Source: Chitinimonas viridis (GTDB lineage Bacteria > Pseudomonadota > Gammaproteobacteria > Burkholderiales > Chitinimonadaceae). From it: a stretch of DNA of 64,000 nt. Below, one piece after another: positions 24,905 through 33,141 of the stretch (positions are counted from its first letter, which is position 1; each line of letters opens with the position of its first letter). A model generated the notes under the pieces. That model saw nothing but the letters and a program-made list of their open reading frames with translations, did not search any database and was not told where the DNA came from. A program made the position numbers and the translations under genes. The stretch is from contig NZ_JAUFPU010000018.1 in the NCBI RefSeq assembly GCF_030409555.1, positions 376,447 to 440,446 of the forward strand. The letters are read 5' to 3'.

Positions 24905-27739
24905 ATGCGTTTCACCCCCTTAAGTCTCGCCCTCGCCCTGTCGCTGGGCTTTGCCCTGCCGACTGCGGCCGCTGACGCCCCGGCAGCCCCCCCTGCCGGC
25001 ACGCCCGCAGCGCAGGCGCCGGCCGCCGCCCCCACCAAGCTCAGCTCGGTCGAGGGGATAACCGAATACCGCCTGGCCAACGGCCTGCGCGTGTTGCTGG
25101 CGCCCGATGCATCCAAGCCCACCACCACGGTCAACATCACCTATCTGGTCGGTAGCCGGCACGAGAACTACGGTGAAACCGGCATGGCCCACCTGCTGGA
25201 GCATCTGGTGTTCAAGGGCACCCCCAGCCTGCCGGGCAAGAGCATCGTCGAGAACTTTGCCAAGCGTGGCATGCGCTACAACGGCACCACCTGGTACGAC
25301 CGCACCAATTACTACGAAACCTTCGCCGCCAGCGAAGACAACCTGGATTGGGCGCTCAGGATGGAAGCCGACCGCATGGTTAACAGCTTCATCGCCCGCA
25401 GCGATCTGGAATCAGAGTTCTCGGTCGTACGCAACGAAATGGAAAGCGGCGAGAACAACCCCACCCGCATCCTGATGCAGCAGATGGCCGCCAGCGCCTA
25501 TCAATGGCACAACTACGGCAAGAGCACCATCGGCGCCCGCACCGACGTGGAAAACGTCAAGATCGAAAATCTGCAGGCCTTCTATCGCAACTACTATCAG
25601 CCGGATAACGCCACCCTGACAGTGACCGGCAAGTTCGACGAAGCCAAGACCCTGGCCAAGATCGCCCAGCACTTCGGCAGTATCCCCAAGCCGGCCCGCA
25701 AGCTGCAGGACACCTACACGCTGGACCCGCAACAGGATGGCGCCCGAGAGCTGACCATCACCCGCGTGGGTGACACCCAGATCGTGGCCGCGCTCTACCA
25801 TATGGCGCCCGGCGCCCACCCCGATGCCGCCGCCATGAGCCTGCTGGCGCAAATCATGGGCGATACCCCGACTGGCCGCCTGCACAAGGCCCTGGTCGAG
25901 AAGAAAAAGGCTGCCGGCGTCTGGGCCTATCCCTTCTCGTTGAAGGAGCCCGGCTACACCCTGTTCGTGGCTGATCTGAACAAGACCCAATCGCGCGAGG
26001 AAGCCCGCAAGATCATCCTGGCCGAACTGGAGAACGTGGCCAAGCAGCCTATCACCGAAGCCGAGCTCAAGCGTGCCAAGACCGCCCTGCTCAATGGCTA
26101 TGAAAAGGCGATGTCCGATCCGGTCGCCTTTGGCGTAGCGCTGTCCGAGGAAATCGCCAAGGGCGACTGGCGCCTGTTCTTCCTGCAACGCGACCAGATC
26201 GAAGCCGCTACCGTGGCCGATGTACAGCGCGTAGCCGAGAACTATCTGCGCGAATCGAACCGCACCCTGGGCCAATTCGTACCGACCGACAAGCCGCAGC
26301 GCGCCGCCATCCCTGGCGCACCTGATGTGCAAAAGCTGGTGGAAGGCTACAAGGGTAAGGCCGCCATGGCCGAGGGCGAAAGCTTCGACCCCAGCCCGGC
26401 CAATATCGAGAGCCGCACCACCCGCTTGACGCTGGGCAACGGCATGCAGGTCGCCCTGCTGCCCAAGAAAACCCGTGGCAATACGGTGAATGGCAGCATT
26501 ACCCTGCGCATGGGTGACGAGAAGAGCCTGTTCGGCCAAAGCACCAATGCCGAGCTGGCTGGCGCCATGCTGCAACGCGGCGCCGGCAAGCTGAGCCGCC
26601 AGGAGCTGGCCGACAAGCTGGAAGAACTGAAGGCCAAGCTGAGTGTCTCGGCCAACGCCACCCAGGTGCGCGTGGGCTTCGAAACCCGCCGCGACAAGCT
26701 GCCTGAACTGCTGGCCGTGATCCGTGACGTGCTGCGCAGCCCCACCTTCCCAGCCGCCGAGTTCGAAAGCCTGCGTACCGAGTCCATCACTGGGCTGGAA
26801 GAGCAGATGCGCCAACCTGAGGCGGTGGCACAGAAGGCCGTGGAAAAGCATGGCAACAACTACCCCAAGGGTGATGTGCGTGCCAGCATGAGCTTCGACG
26901 AAGCCATCGCCAGCTACAAGACTGCCAAGCTGGCCGATGCCAAGGCTTTCTACAGCCGCTTCTATGGTGCGCAGAATGGCCAGCTGGCTCTGGTGGGCGA
27001 CTTTGACAAGGCCGAAGCCGAAGCCCAGTTGAAGCAGCTGTTTGGCGACTGGAAGGCGAAGGCTGCCTACCAGCGCGTGGAAATGCCGTTTGTGGTCACC
27101 AAGCCGGCAGCATTGACGCTGGAAACCCCGGACAAGGCCAATGCCGCCTATATCGCCAGCCTGCCGCTGAAGCTGGCCGATACCTCGCCCGATCTGCAAG
27201 CCCTGCAACTGGCCACCCGCGTGCTGGGTGGCGGTGCGTTGAAGAACCGGCTGATGGACAGGCTGCGCCAAAAGGAAGGTATCAGCTACGGTGCCGGCAG
27301 TTGGCTAAGCGTACCTAGCCTGGATGATGATGCCTCGCTGGGCATGTATGCCATCTATGCACCGCAGAACCTCGACAAGCTGAAGAATGGCGTCGCCGAG
27401 GAGATCGCCAAGCTGGTGAAGGAAGGCGTGACCGAACAGGAACTGAGCGACGCCAAGAGCGGCCTGCTGCAGGAAGCCACCATGGGCCGCACCCAGGATG
27501 CACGCCTGGCCGGCGCACTGGTGGGCCAGCTCTACCTGAAGCGCACCATGGCCTTTACCGCCGATGCCGAAGCCAAGCTCAAGGCCACCACGCTGGAGCA
27601 GGTGAACGCCGCCATCAAGCGCTATGTCGATCCTGAGAAGCTGGTACAAGCCTGGGCCGGTGACTTTGCCAATGCGGCCAAGAAAGCTGCCGAAGCAAAG
27701 AAGGCCGAAGAGCAGAAGAAGACCGCCTCAGCGCAGTAA
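24905..27739 (+). CDS. Periplasmic M16 (pitrilysin-family) zinc peptidase, two-domain
   Basis: 944 residues. A signal peptide (to about residue 23) is followed by an Ala/Pro-rich linker. The first M16 domain has the inverted zinc motif HLLEH (His96, Glu99, His100) and a downstream Glu in NEMESGENN as third ligand. A second, inactive-type M16 half follows from about residue 500 and lacks HxxEH. Such proteins form a clamshell that degrades peptides. The C-terminus is a charged Ala/Lys/Glu tail. A strong AAAGGAG ribosome binding site and a downstream terminator mark it as a single-gene unit. Confidence 0.94.
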   Translation: MRFTPLSLALALSLGFALPTAAADAPAAPPAGTPAAQAPAAAPTKLSSVEGITEYRLANGLRVLLAPDASKPTTTVNITYLVGSRHENYGETGMAHLLEHLVFKGTPSLPGKSIVENFAKRGMRYNGTTWYDRTNYYETFAASEDNLDWALRMEADRMVNSFIARSDLESEFSVVRNEMESGENNPTRILMQQMAASAYQWHNYGKSTIGARTDVENVKIENLQAFYRNYYQPDNATLTVTGKFDEAKTLAKIAQHFGSIPKPARKLQDTYTLDPQQDGARELTITRVGDTQIVAALYHMAPGAHPDAAAMSLLAQIMGDTPTGRLHKALVEKKKAAGVWAYPFSLKEPGYTLFVADLNKTQSREEARKIILAELENVAKQPITEAELKRAKTALLNGYEKAMSDPVAFGVALSEEIAKGDWRLFFLQRDQIEAATVADVQRVAENYLRESNRTLGQFVPTDKPQRAAIPGAPDVQKLVEGYKGKAAMAEGESFDPSPANIESRTTRLTLGNGMQVALLPKKTRGNTVNGSITLRMGDEKSLFGQSTNAELAGAMLQRGAGKLSRQELADKLEELKAKLSVSANATQVRVGFETRRDKLPELLAVIRDVLRSPTFPAAEFESLRTESITGLEEQMRQPEAVAQKAVEKHGNNYPKGDVRASMSFDEAIASYKTAKLADAKAFYSRFYGAQNGQLALVGDFDKAEAEAQLKQLFGDWKAKAAYQRVEMPFVVTKPAALTLETPDKANAAYIASLPLKLADTSPDLQALQLATRVLGGGALKNRLMDRLRQKEGISYGAGSWLSVPSLDDDASLGMYAIYAPQNLDKLKNGVAEEIAKLVKEGVTEQELSDAKSGLLQEATMGRTQDARLAGALVGQLYLKRTMAFTADAEAKLKATTLEQVNAAIKRYVDPEKLVQAWAGDFANAAKKAAEAKKAEEQKKTASAQ

Positions 27740-27757
27740 GCTGACTGCCCTCAGCCA

Positions 27758-27782
27758 ACGCCCGGTTAGCCGGGCGTTTTTT
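27758..27782 (+). terminator. Intrinsic terminator of the M16 peptidase gene
   Basis: Stem ACGCCCGG (27758-27765) with CCGGGCGT (27770-27777), a four-base loop and a run of six T. Confidence 0.92.
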
Positions 27783-28371
27783 ATGGCTCCGTGGCAGACG
27801 GGTCGATGCCGGCGTAGGCCAGCACCTCAGGCAGCATGGCCTGCCAGTGCTGGAAGCCATGGTCGCCCCCGTCGAACACGGTCTGGCGTGCACCGGCGTA
27901 GTAGTCCACTGCCTGACGGTAGTCGAGTGTTTCGTCACCGGTCTCCACCAACAGCCAGTAGCGCGCTGGGGTCAGACGGGTGGGCAGCAGCGTCACCAGC
28001 TCGGCCATATGGTCGGTGGTCAGCAGGTATTCCTCGCCGGTGTAGAGATTACGCTGCGGCCCCAGCAAACCATCCAGCAAGGTATGCGGGCGCACTGCCG
28101 GGTTGATCAGCACCGCCCTGCAGCCATAGCGCTCAGCCACCCAGGTGGCGTAAAACCCACCCAGCGAGCTACCCACGCACGTCACGTCCGCCGGGTTGCG
28201 GTCAGCCAACCAGCTGGCAATCTGGCTGGCTGCTCTGGCCGGTGAATAGTGCAGTGCCGGGCAATGGAAATGCTGACCCAGATTGCGCTCGGCCAGCCAG
28301 GCCACAGTTTGTTGCGCCTTGATGGAGGCGGGGCTGCTGTTGAAGCCGTGCAGATAGAGTAGGGTTTTCAT
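27781..28371 (-). CDS. YqiA-like alpha/beta-hydrolase esterase
   Basis: 196 residues from ATG 28371; longer frames upstream are unsupported. The N-terminus TLLYLHGFNSSPAS gives the oxyanion region. The nucleophile is in GSSLGGFYA, with an Asp in ETGDETLDY and His in GDHGFQHW as the rest of the triad. Small cytoplasmic esterase of the YqiA family, physiological substrate unknown. Its end overlaps the tail of the M16 terminator. Confidence 0.9.
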   Translation of the reverse strand: MKTLLYLHGFNSSPASIKAQQTVAWLAERNLGQHFHCPALHYSPARAASQIASWLADRNPADVTCVGSSLGGFYATWVAERYGCRAVLINPAVRPHTLLDGLLGPQRNLYTGEEYLLTTDHMAELVTLLPTRLTPARYWLLVETGDETLDYRQAVDYYAGARQTVFDGGDHGFQHWQAMLPEVLAYAGIDPSATEP

Positions 28372-28480
28372 GATGGGCGCGAGAAAGCAGACATGGCCTG
28401 CGCACGCTAGTGCGGGCGACAGGCCAAGCGGAGTGGACATGGTGGTGGCATGCCCCTGGGCAGGGCTTACCCAGGCGGGC

Positions 28481-28780
28481 TCAATCCAACTCGAACAGAC
28501 GGCCGAAGTTGGCGACGTCCAGTACGGCGCGTACCGTGCCACGGGTATTGGTCAGGCGTATCGGGCTTTGTCCCAGCCGCTCCCTCAGCAGTAGCAGCAT
28601 GCCCAGCGCCGCACTATCCATGTAGTCCACGCCATCAAAGTCAATCTCCAGCGAGGCGATATCCAGATTGGCCATGACCTGCTGGCTGGCATCCTTGAAG
28701 GGCCGATGCGCCTCAAAGGTAAAGTCGCCGGACAAGGCTATGCGGGCGTGGCCGCCGTTGAGGCTGACAATGGCTTCCAT
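28481..28780 (-). CDS. STAS-domain protein (anti-sigma antagonist-like)
   Basis: 99 residues from ATG 28780, preceded by AGGAAG at good spacing; a TTG start at 28813 is less likely. One STAS domain with the phosphorylatable Ser region YMDSAALGML. Such proteins are antagonists in partner-switching or subunits of lipid transport or chemoreceptor-like systems. No kinase, phosphatase or transporter partner lies beside it. Confidence 0.88.
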   Translation of the reverse strand: MEAIVSLNGGHARIALSGDFTFEAHRPFKDASQQVMANLDIASLEIDFDGVDYMDSAALGMLLLLRERLGQSPIRLTNTRGTVRAVLDVANFGRLFELD

Positions 28781-28813
28781 GGTGAGTGCTTCCTGACTTG
28801 GGTTGGTACTCAA

Positions 28814-30274
28814 TCAGTCTAGTGCCTGCGGCGACTGATTGCTGGGTGAGTGCAAGGCATCGATACGCGGCCGTAGCCACCACAGCAGCAGCAGGCCGGG
28901 TAGCGCCGCCACCACGGTGTAGACAAAGAAGGTACTCCAGCCGAGCTGATCCACCAACACCCCCGATGCCGGGCCGACATAGACCCGGCCAAAGGCGGCC
29001 AGCGCCGACAGCAGGGCAAACTGGGTGGCTGTGTAGCGGGCGTTGCAAAGCGTCATCAGCAGGGCGACAAACGCGGCCGTACCCATGCCGCCACAGAGGT
29101 TCTCCACCCCCACGGCCGCCACCATGATCTGGAACACATAGGGATGCTGGCCCGAGATCGATAGCCACCAATACATCAGGTTGGAGACCGCCTGCAGGGC
29201 GCCGAACAGCATAAGGGCACGCCACAGGCCAAGCTTGACCATCCACAAGCCGCCCAGCACGGCGCCGACCAAGGTGGCCAGCAGGCCAAAGACCTTGTTG
29301 ACCTCGCCCACGGCGGTCTGGCTAAAACCCATGCCGCGCAGCAGAAAGGCCGTGGTCAGGCTGCCGGCAAAGGCATCGCCCAGCTTGTAGAAAATGATCA
29401 GCGCCAGGATGGCCCACGCGCCCTTGCGCGAGATGAACTCATCCAGCGGCCCCAGCAGCGCCGGAAAGCCCATTTGCCGTGCCAGCCACAAGGCCAGCAC
29501 GCCACCGGCGGTGACCTCTGCCACCAGGTAGAACAGCGCCCAGCCCTTGCTGTCGGTCGGCACGCCCAGCAGGGCCAACCCGCGCGAGGCCAGCCAATAA
29601 CCGAGCAAGGCGCCGGCCAGCATGGCCAGGAAACCCTTCAGCTCCTGCCCGGCGGGGCTTCTTGGGCCTTCCGGCAACGCCAGCCTGGGGCCGAACAAGG
29701 TCACCAGCGCCATGCCGCCCATCAAGGCCGCCATCAGCTTGTAGGTGTTGTTCCAGCCCAGGAACTTCTCGGCAATGATCAGCGCCAGGGCCCCCGAGGT
29801 CAGCATGGCCAGGCGATAGCCCAGGGTGGTCACGGCCGCCCCTGCGCCGCGCTCATCCTCCTGCAGCAGCTCGGTGCGGTAGGCATCGAACACCACGTCC
29901 TGGCTGGCCGATAGAAACGCCACGATCACACCGAAGACCGCCAGCCAGCCAGCCGAGGCCACCGGGTCCAGCAGCGACATGGCGAAAATGGCGACTGCCA
30001 GCGCTAACTGGGTCAGCACCAACCAACCACGCCGCCGCCCCAGCCAAGTGGGCTCAAAGCGATCAAGCAGGGGTGACCAGAGAAACTTGAAGGTATAGGG
30101 CAGGCCCACCAGGGTGAACCAGCCTATGGTCGTGATATCCACCCCCGATACCGTCAGCCAGGCCTGCAGGCTGGCTGCAGTGAGCGCCAGCGGCAACCCG
30201 GAGGCAAAGCCCAGCAGCAGGACGATGGCAACCCGGCGATTGCCGAAAACCGACAGATAGTTGGAGAGCGTCAT
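28814..30274 (-). CDS. MFS permease, AmpG-like muropeptide transporter
   Basis: 486 residues with about twelve to fourteen transmembrane helices. The N-terminal block RRVAIVLLLGFASGLPLAL and the later FDAYRTELL region are typical of AmpG, which imports anhydromuropeptides for wall recycling. It starts three bases after the xthA stop and so is in one transcript with it. No ampC or other recycling gene is near, so the substrate is inferred. Confidence 0.88.
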   Translation of the reverse strand: MTLSNYLSVFGNRRVAIVLLLGFASGLPLALTAASLQAWLTVSGVDITTIGWFTLVGLPYTFKFLWSPLLDRFEPTWLGRRRGWLVLTQLALAVAIFAMSLLDPVASAGWLAVFGVIVAFLSASQDVVFDAYRTELLQEDERGAGAAVTTLGYRLAMLTSGALALIIAEKFLGWNNTYKLMAALMGGMALVTLFGPRLALPEGPRSPAGQELKGFLAMLAGALLGYWLASRGLALLGVPTDSKGWALFYLVAEVTAGGVLALWLARQMGFPALLGPLDEFISRKGAWAILALIIFYKLGDAFAGSLTTAFLLRGMGFSQTAVGEVNKVFGLLATLVGAVLGGLWMVKLGLWRALMLFGALQAVSNLMYWWLSISGQHPYVFQIMVAAVGVENLCGGMGTAAFVALLMTLCNARYTATQFALLSALAAFGRVYVGPASGVLVDQLGWSTFFVYTVVAALPGLLLLWWLRPRIDALHSPSNQSPQALD

Positions 30275-30277
30275 CGC

Positions 30278-31048
30278 TTACAGCTCGCCCGTGTAGTCCA
30301 TGATCAGGGGCGCATGATCGGAGAATTTGATCTCCTTGTAGATGCTGGCGCTGAGCGCACGCTGCGCCAGGCCCGGCGTGGTGATCTGGTAGTCGATGCG
30401 CCAACCGACATCCTTGGCGTAGGCCTGGCCACGATTGCTCCACCAGGTGTAGCCCGGTGCCTCCGGGTAAAGAGTGCGCCACACATCCACCCAGCCCAAG
30501 CCCAGCAGCTCGGTCAGCCAGGCACGCTCCTCAGGCAGGAAACCGGAATTCTTCAGATTGCCCTTCCAGTTTTTCAGATCGATGGGCTGGTGGGCGATGT
30601 TCCAGTCGCCGCACACCACAATCTCCCGCCCTTCTGCCAGCATCTGCCGCATATGGGGCAGGAAGCGCTCCAGGAAGGCGAACTTGATGGTCTGGCGCTC
30701 CTCGCCGCTGGAACCTGAGGGTAGATAAAGCGAGATGACCGACAGCGGGCCGAAATCGGCGCGCAGGTAGCGTCCCTCCATGTCGATATCAGGTATGCCC
30801 AGGCCCTCGATGACGGCATCGGGCTGCTTGCGGCTGTAGATACCCACGCCGCTGTAGCCTTTTTTCTCGGCAGGATGGAAAAAACCGTGGTAGCCGGCCG
30901 GGGCCAGCATGGCCTCGCTCATATCCGGCAATTGCGCCTTGAGTTCCTGCAGGCACACCACGTCCGCCCCGGTCTGGGGCAGCCAATCGAAGAAGCCTTT
31001 GTTGGCTGCGGAGCGGATGCCATTGAGGTTGGCGGAAATTATTCGCAT
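30278..31048 (-). CDS. xthA: Exodeoxyribonuclease III
   Basis: 256 residues, the usual length. Endonuclease/exonuclease/phosphatase fold acting on abasic sites in base excision repair. Seen: the N-terminal metal motif ISANLNGIRSA, CLQELKAQ with the catalytic Glu, GDWNIAH with Asp and Asn, and the C-terminal WRIDYQIT and SDHAPLIMD with the catalytic His. First gene of a pair with the permease; divergent from pyrE. Confidence 0.96.
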   Translation of the reverse strand: MRIISANLNGIRSAANKGFFDWLPQTGADVVCLQELKAQLPDMSEAMLAPAGYHGFFHPAEKKGYSGVGIYSRKQPDAVIEGLGIPDIDMEGRYLRADFGPLSVISLYLPSGSSGEERQTIKFAFLERFLPHMRQMLAEGREIVVCGDWNIAHQPIDLKNWKGNLKNSGFLPEERAWLTELLGLGWVDVWRTLYPEAPGYTWWSNRGQAYAKDVGWRIDYQITTPGLAQRALSASIYKEIKFSDHAPLIMDYTGEL

Positions 31049-31127
31049 GGATGATGACCGGCAGGGCAGATAAGGAAACGGAATGATATGCTATAAATCC
31101 TTGAACCCCGCATAGCCACTTGTTTTC

Positions 31128-31769
31128 ATGAGCATGTCACGCACCGATTTCATTGCCTTCGCCGTCCAGCAGAATGTGCTGCGCTTCGGCGAGTTCCAGA
31201 CCAAGGCCGGCCGACTGTCGCCCTACTTCTTCAACGCAGGGCTGTTTCACGACGGCGCCAGCATCGGCCGCCTGGCTGATTTCTACGCCGACGCGGCCAT
31301 CGCCTCGGGCGTGAGCTTCGACATGCTGTTCGGTCCGGCCTACAAGGGCATCTCCCTGGCCGCCACCACGGCAGTCGCACTTGCCGAAAAAGGTCGGAAT
31401 GTGCCGTTTTGTTTCAATCGCAAGGAAGCCAAGGACCACGGCGAAGGCGGCACCCTGATCGGTGCGCCGCTCAAGGGCCGGGTCATGATCATCGACGATG
31501 TCATCTCGGCCGGCACCTCGGTGCGGGAGTCGGTGGAACTGATCCGTGCGCAGGGCGCAGAGCCTGCTGGCGTGCTGATTGCGCTGGATAGGCAGGAGCG
31601 CGGACAAGGTACGCAATCGGCGGTACAGGAGGTCACGGCACGCTACGGCATACCCGTGGTGGCCATCGCCAATCTGACCGATCTGATCGCTTTTTTGAAC
31701 GGTCAACCGGAGCTGGAACGCAATTTGCAAGCGGTTGAGCGTTATCGCGCCGAATTTGGCGTGGCCTGA
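31128..31769 (+). CDS. pyrE: Orotate phosphoribosyltransferase
   Basis: 213 residues. Converts orotate and PRPP to OMP in pyrimidine synthesis. Seen: the PRPP-binding loop [12 protein letters not shown] and the catalytic-loop region [13 protein letters not shown] with its Lys pair, plus FGPAYKGI. The start may be ATG 31128 or 31134; neither has a strong ribosome binding site. A TATAAA-like -10 lies near 31092. The next gene follows after 11 bp. Confidence 0.97.
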   Translation: MSMSRTDFIAFAVQQNVLRFGEFQTKAGRLSPYFFNAGLFHDGASIGRLADFYADAAIASGVSFDMLFGPAYKGISLAATTAVALAEKGRNVPFCFNRKEAKDHGEGGTLIGAPLKGRVMIIDDVISAGTSVRESVELIRAQGAEPAGVLIALDRQERGQGTQSAVQEVTARYGIPVVAIANLTDLIAFLNGQPELERNLQAVERYRAEFGVA

Positions 31770-31780
31770 GGAAAACCGTC

Positions 31781-32404
31781 ATGTCTCACCACCGTCTGCT
31801 CATACTGCCCCTGATCGCCATGGCGCTCACCGCCCATGCTGGCGAAACGCTTTACAAGTGGGTAGATGAAAACGGCAAGGTGCAGTACAGCGACAAGCCC
31901 CCCATGCAGCAAAACAAGCGGGGCATGACCGAGCTGAACAAGCAAGGCATGCCCATACGCCAGACCGAGGGCATACTGACACCCGAGCAGCAGGCCGCCC
32001 GCAATGCCGAGCTGGCCAAGCTGCGGGAAGAAGAACGCAAGGCACTGGAAGCACGCCGCCGCGACAATGCTCTGGTCAACAGCTTCAGCAAGACCAGCGA
32101 AATCGACGCCATACGTGACCGCAATCTGGAACAGCTGCAGGCCAATATACAGTCTGACCGCCTGCGGCTGGAGGCGGCCACCAAGCGCGTCAACAGCTTT
32201 CAGACACAGATCGACAAGCTGACCAAGGCCAAGAAGAAGGTGCCCAACGATCTGATGACGGATTTGACGGAACGCCAGGCCGAAGTGGCCAAGATCAATG
32301 CCAGCATTGCCGCACGCAATCTGGAGATCGAAGAAGTGAAGAACCGCGCCGAAGCCGACAAAAAGCGGCTGGTGGAGCTGCGCGGCGAGAGCGTACGGCG
32401 CTAG
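31781..32404 (+). CDS. DUF4124-domain exported coiled-coil protein
   Basis: 207 residues. A signal peptide (cleavage near ALTAHAG) is followed by a DUF4124 domain with LYKWVDENGKVQYSDKPP, then a long charged coiled coil (about 65-205). A good GAGGAAAA ribosome binding site precedes it, 11 bases after pyrE. DUF4124 proteins are common periplasmic or envelope proteins in betaproteobacteria with no defined role. Confidence 0.9.
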   Translation: MSHHRLLILPLIAMALTAHAGETLYKWVDENGKVQYSDKPPMQQNKRGMTELNKQGMPIRQTEGILTPEQQAARNAELAKLREEERKALEARRRDNALVNSFSKTSEIDAIRDRNLEQLQANIQSDRLRLEAATKRVNSFQTQIDKLTKAKKKVPNDLMTDLTERQAEVAKINASIAARNLEIEEVKNRAEADKKRLVELRGESVRR

Positions 32405-32919
32405 CCCATGCGGTTGGCTTCTGCCTGCAGCGCCAGCACCAGGCCACGGAAGCTGTCGGCCGCGGGCAGTCTGACCTCGCGGCTACGCAAGGCATGGTCG
32501 GCATCCCAGACATCGAGCGGGCCCAGACCATCCACCACCCGGTAGTACCAGGACTGCACCACCCTGAAGGGATTTGGCCCCTCCGTCGCCAGCAGCAAAC
32601 TGGTGGCGCGCACCGAAGTCACCTCGCTGAGTGGTGGATCGTCATCCTGGCTCTGCATCCACAAGGCCCCCATGGCGGCAGACAGCGCATGTTCATCAAG
32701 GGCGCTGACCTCACCGGGGCCAGCCACCACCCTGCCGGTGAGCAGTTCGCCGTCGGGACACAGTTCAACCACCGATAAGCCCCCCTCGGCAGAGCGCGAG
32801 ACTTCGAGCGAGAAATTGCTGACCTTGCCCTGATGGAACACGCTGACATTGCTACGCAAGGTCAGTGGCACAGACATCAATAGGCGCAAGGTGCTTTGCA
32901 GGGCTTGTTCGGATTGCAT
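32401..32919 (-). CDS. Hypothetical protein
   Basis: 172 residues from ATG 32919 (MQSEQALQSTLRLLMSVPLT); the frame is open further upstream to 33246 but that part looks non-coding. The start has a weak ribosome binding site. No signal peptide, membrane segment or known motif is visible. It converges with the DUF4124 gene, overlapping its stop by four bases. Function unknown. Confidence 0.65.
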   Translation of the reverse strand: MQSEQALQSTLRLLMSVPLTLRSNVSVFHQGKVSNFSLEVSRSAEGGLSVVELCPDGELLTGRVVAGPGEVSALDEHALSAAMGALWMQSQDDDPPLSEVTSVRATSLLLATEGPNPFRVVQSWYYRVVDGLGPLDVWDADHALRSREVRLPAADSFRGLVLALQAEANRMG

Positions 32920-33036
32920 GGGATGAGTAATAAGGAGGCCGGGACGAATGACGTTATTGATAACCGGTATGGCAAATAAATGCAGTGTTTTTACTACCAA
33001 TCCCGCAGCGGAATCATACGCAAAAACAGCATGCCA

Positions 33037-33055
33037 ATCACATATTATAAGTGAT
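33037..33055. promoter_or_regulatory. 19-bp near-palindrome upstream of the DUF4178-polyamine operon
   Basis: ATCAC and GTGAT arms flank an AT-rich centre that includes TATTAT, a good -10 sequence. It lies about 90 bp upstream of the first gene. A repressor bound here would cover the promoter. Inference only. Confidence 0.45.
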
Positions 33056-33066
33056 AGCCCCAGCCG

Positions 33067-33104
33067 GCCCCGCCGCCACCAACCCCGCCAAATGGCGGCG
33101 GGGC
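33067..33104 (+). promoter_or_regulatory. GC-rich leader hairpin before the DUF4178 gene
   Basis: An 11-bp stem, GCCCCGCCGCC (33067-33077) with GGCGGCGGGGC (33094-33104), and a 16-base loop, 38 bp upstream of the ATG. Only a weak T-run follows (TTGCTT), so it may be an attenuator, an mRNA-stabilising stem, or a weak terminator. Confidence 0.5.
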
Positions 33105-33141
33105 TTGCTTCCATAGACTGCTGTGCTAGGCTCCGACGACC

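Noticed and set aside
25412-27271. 619-codon minus-strand frame inside the M16 peptidase gene
   Set aside because: Shadow of a GC-rich gene; the translation has no family features.
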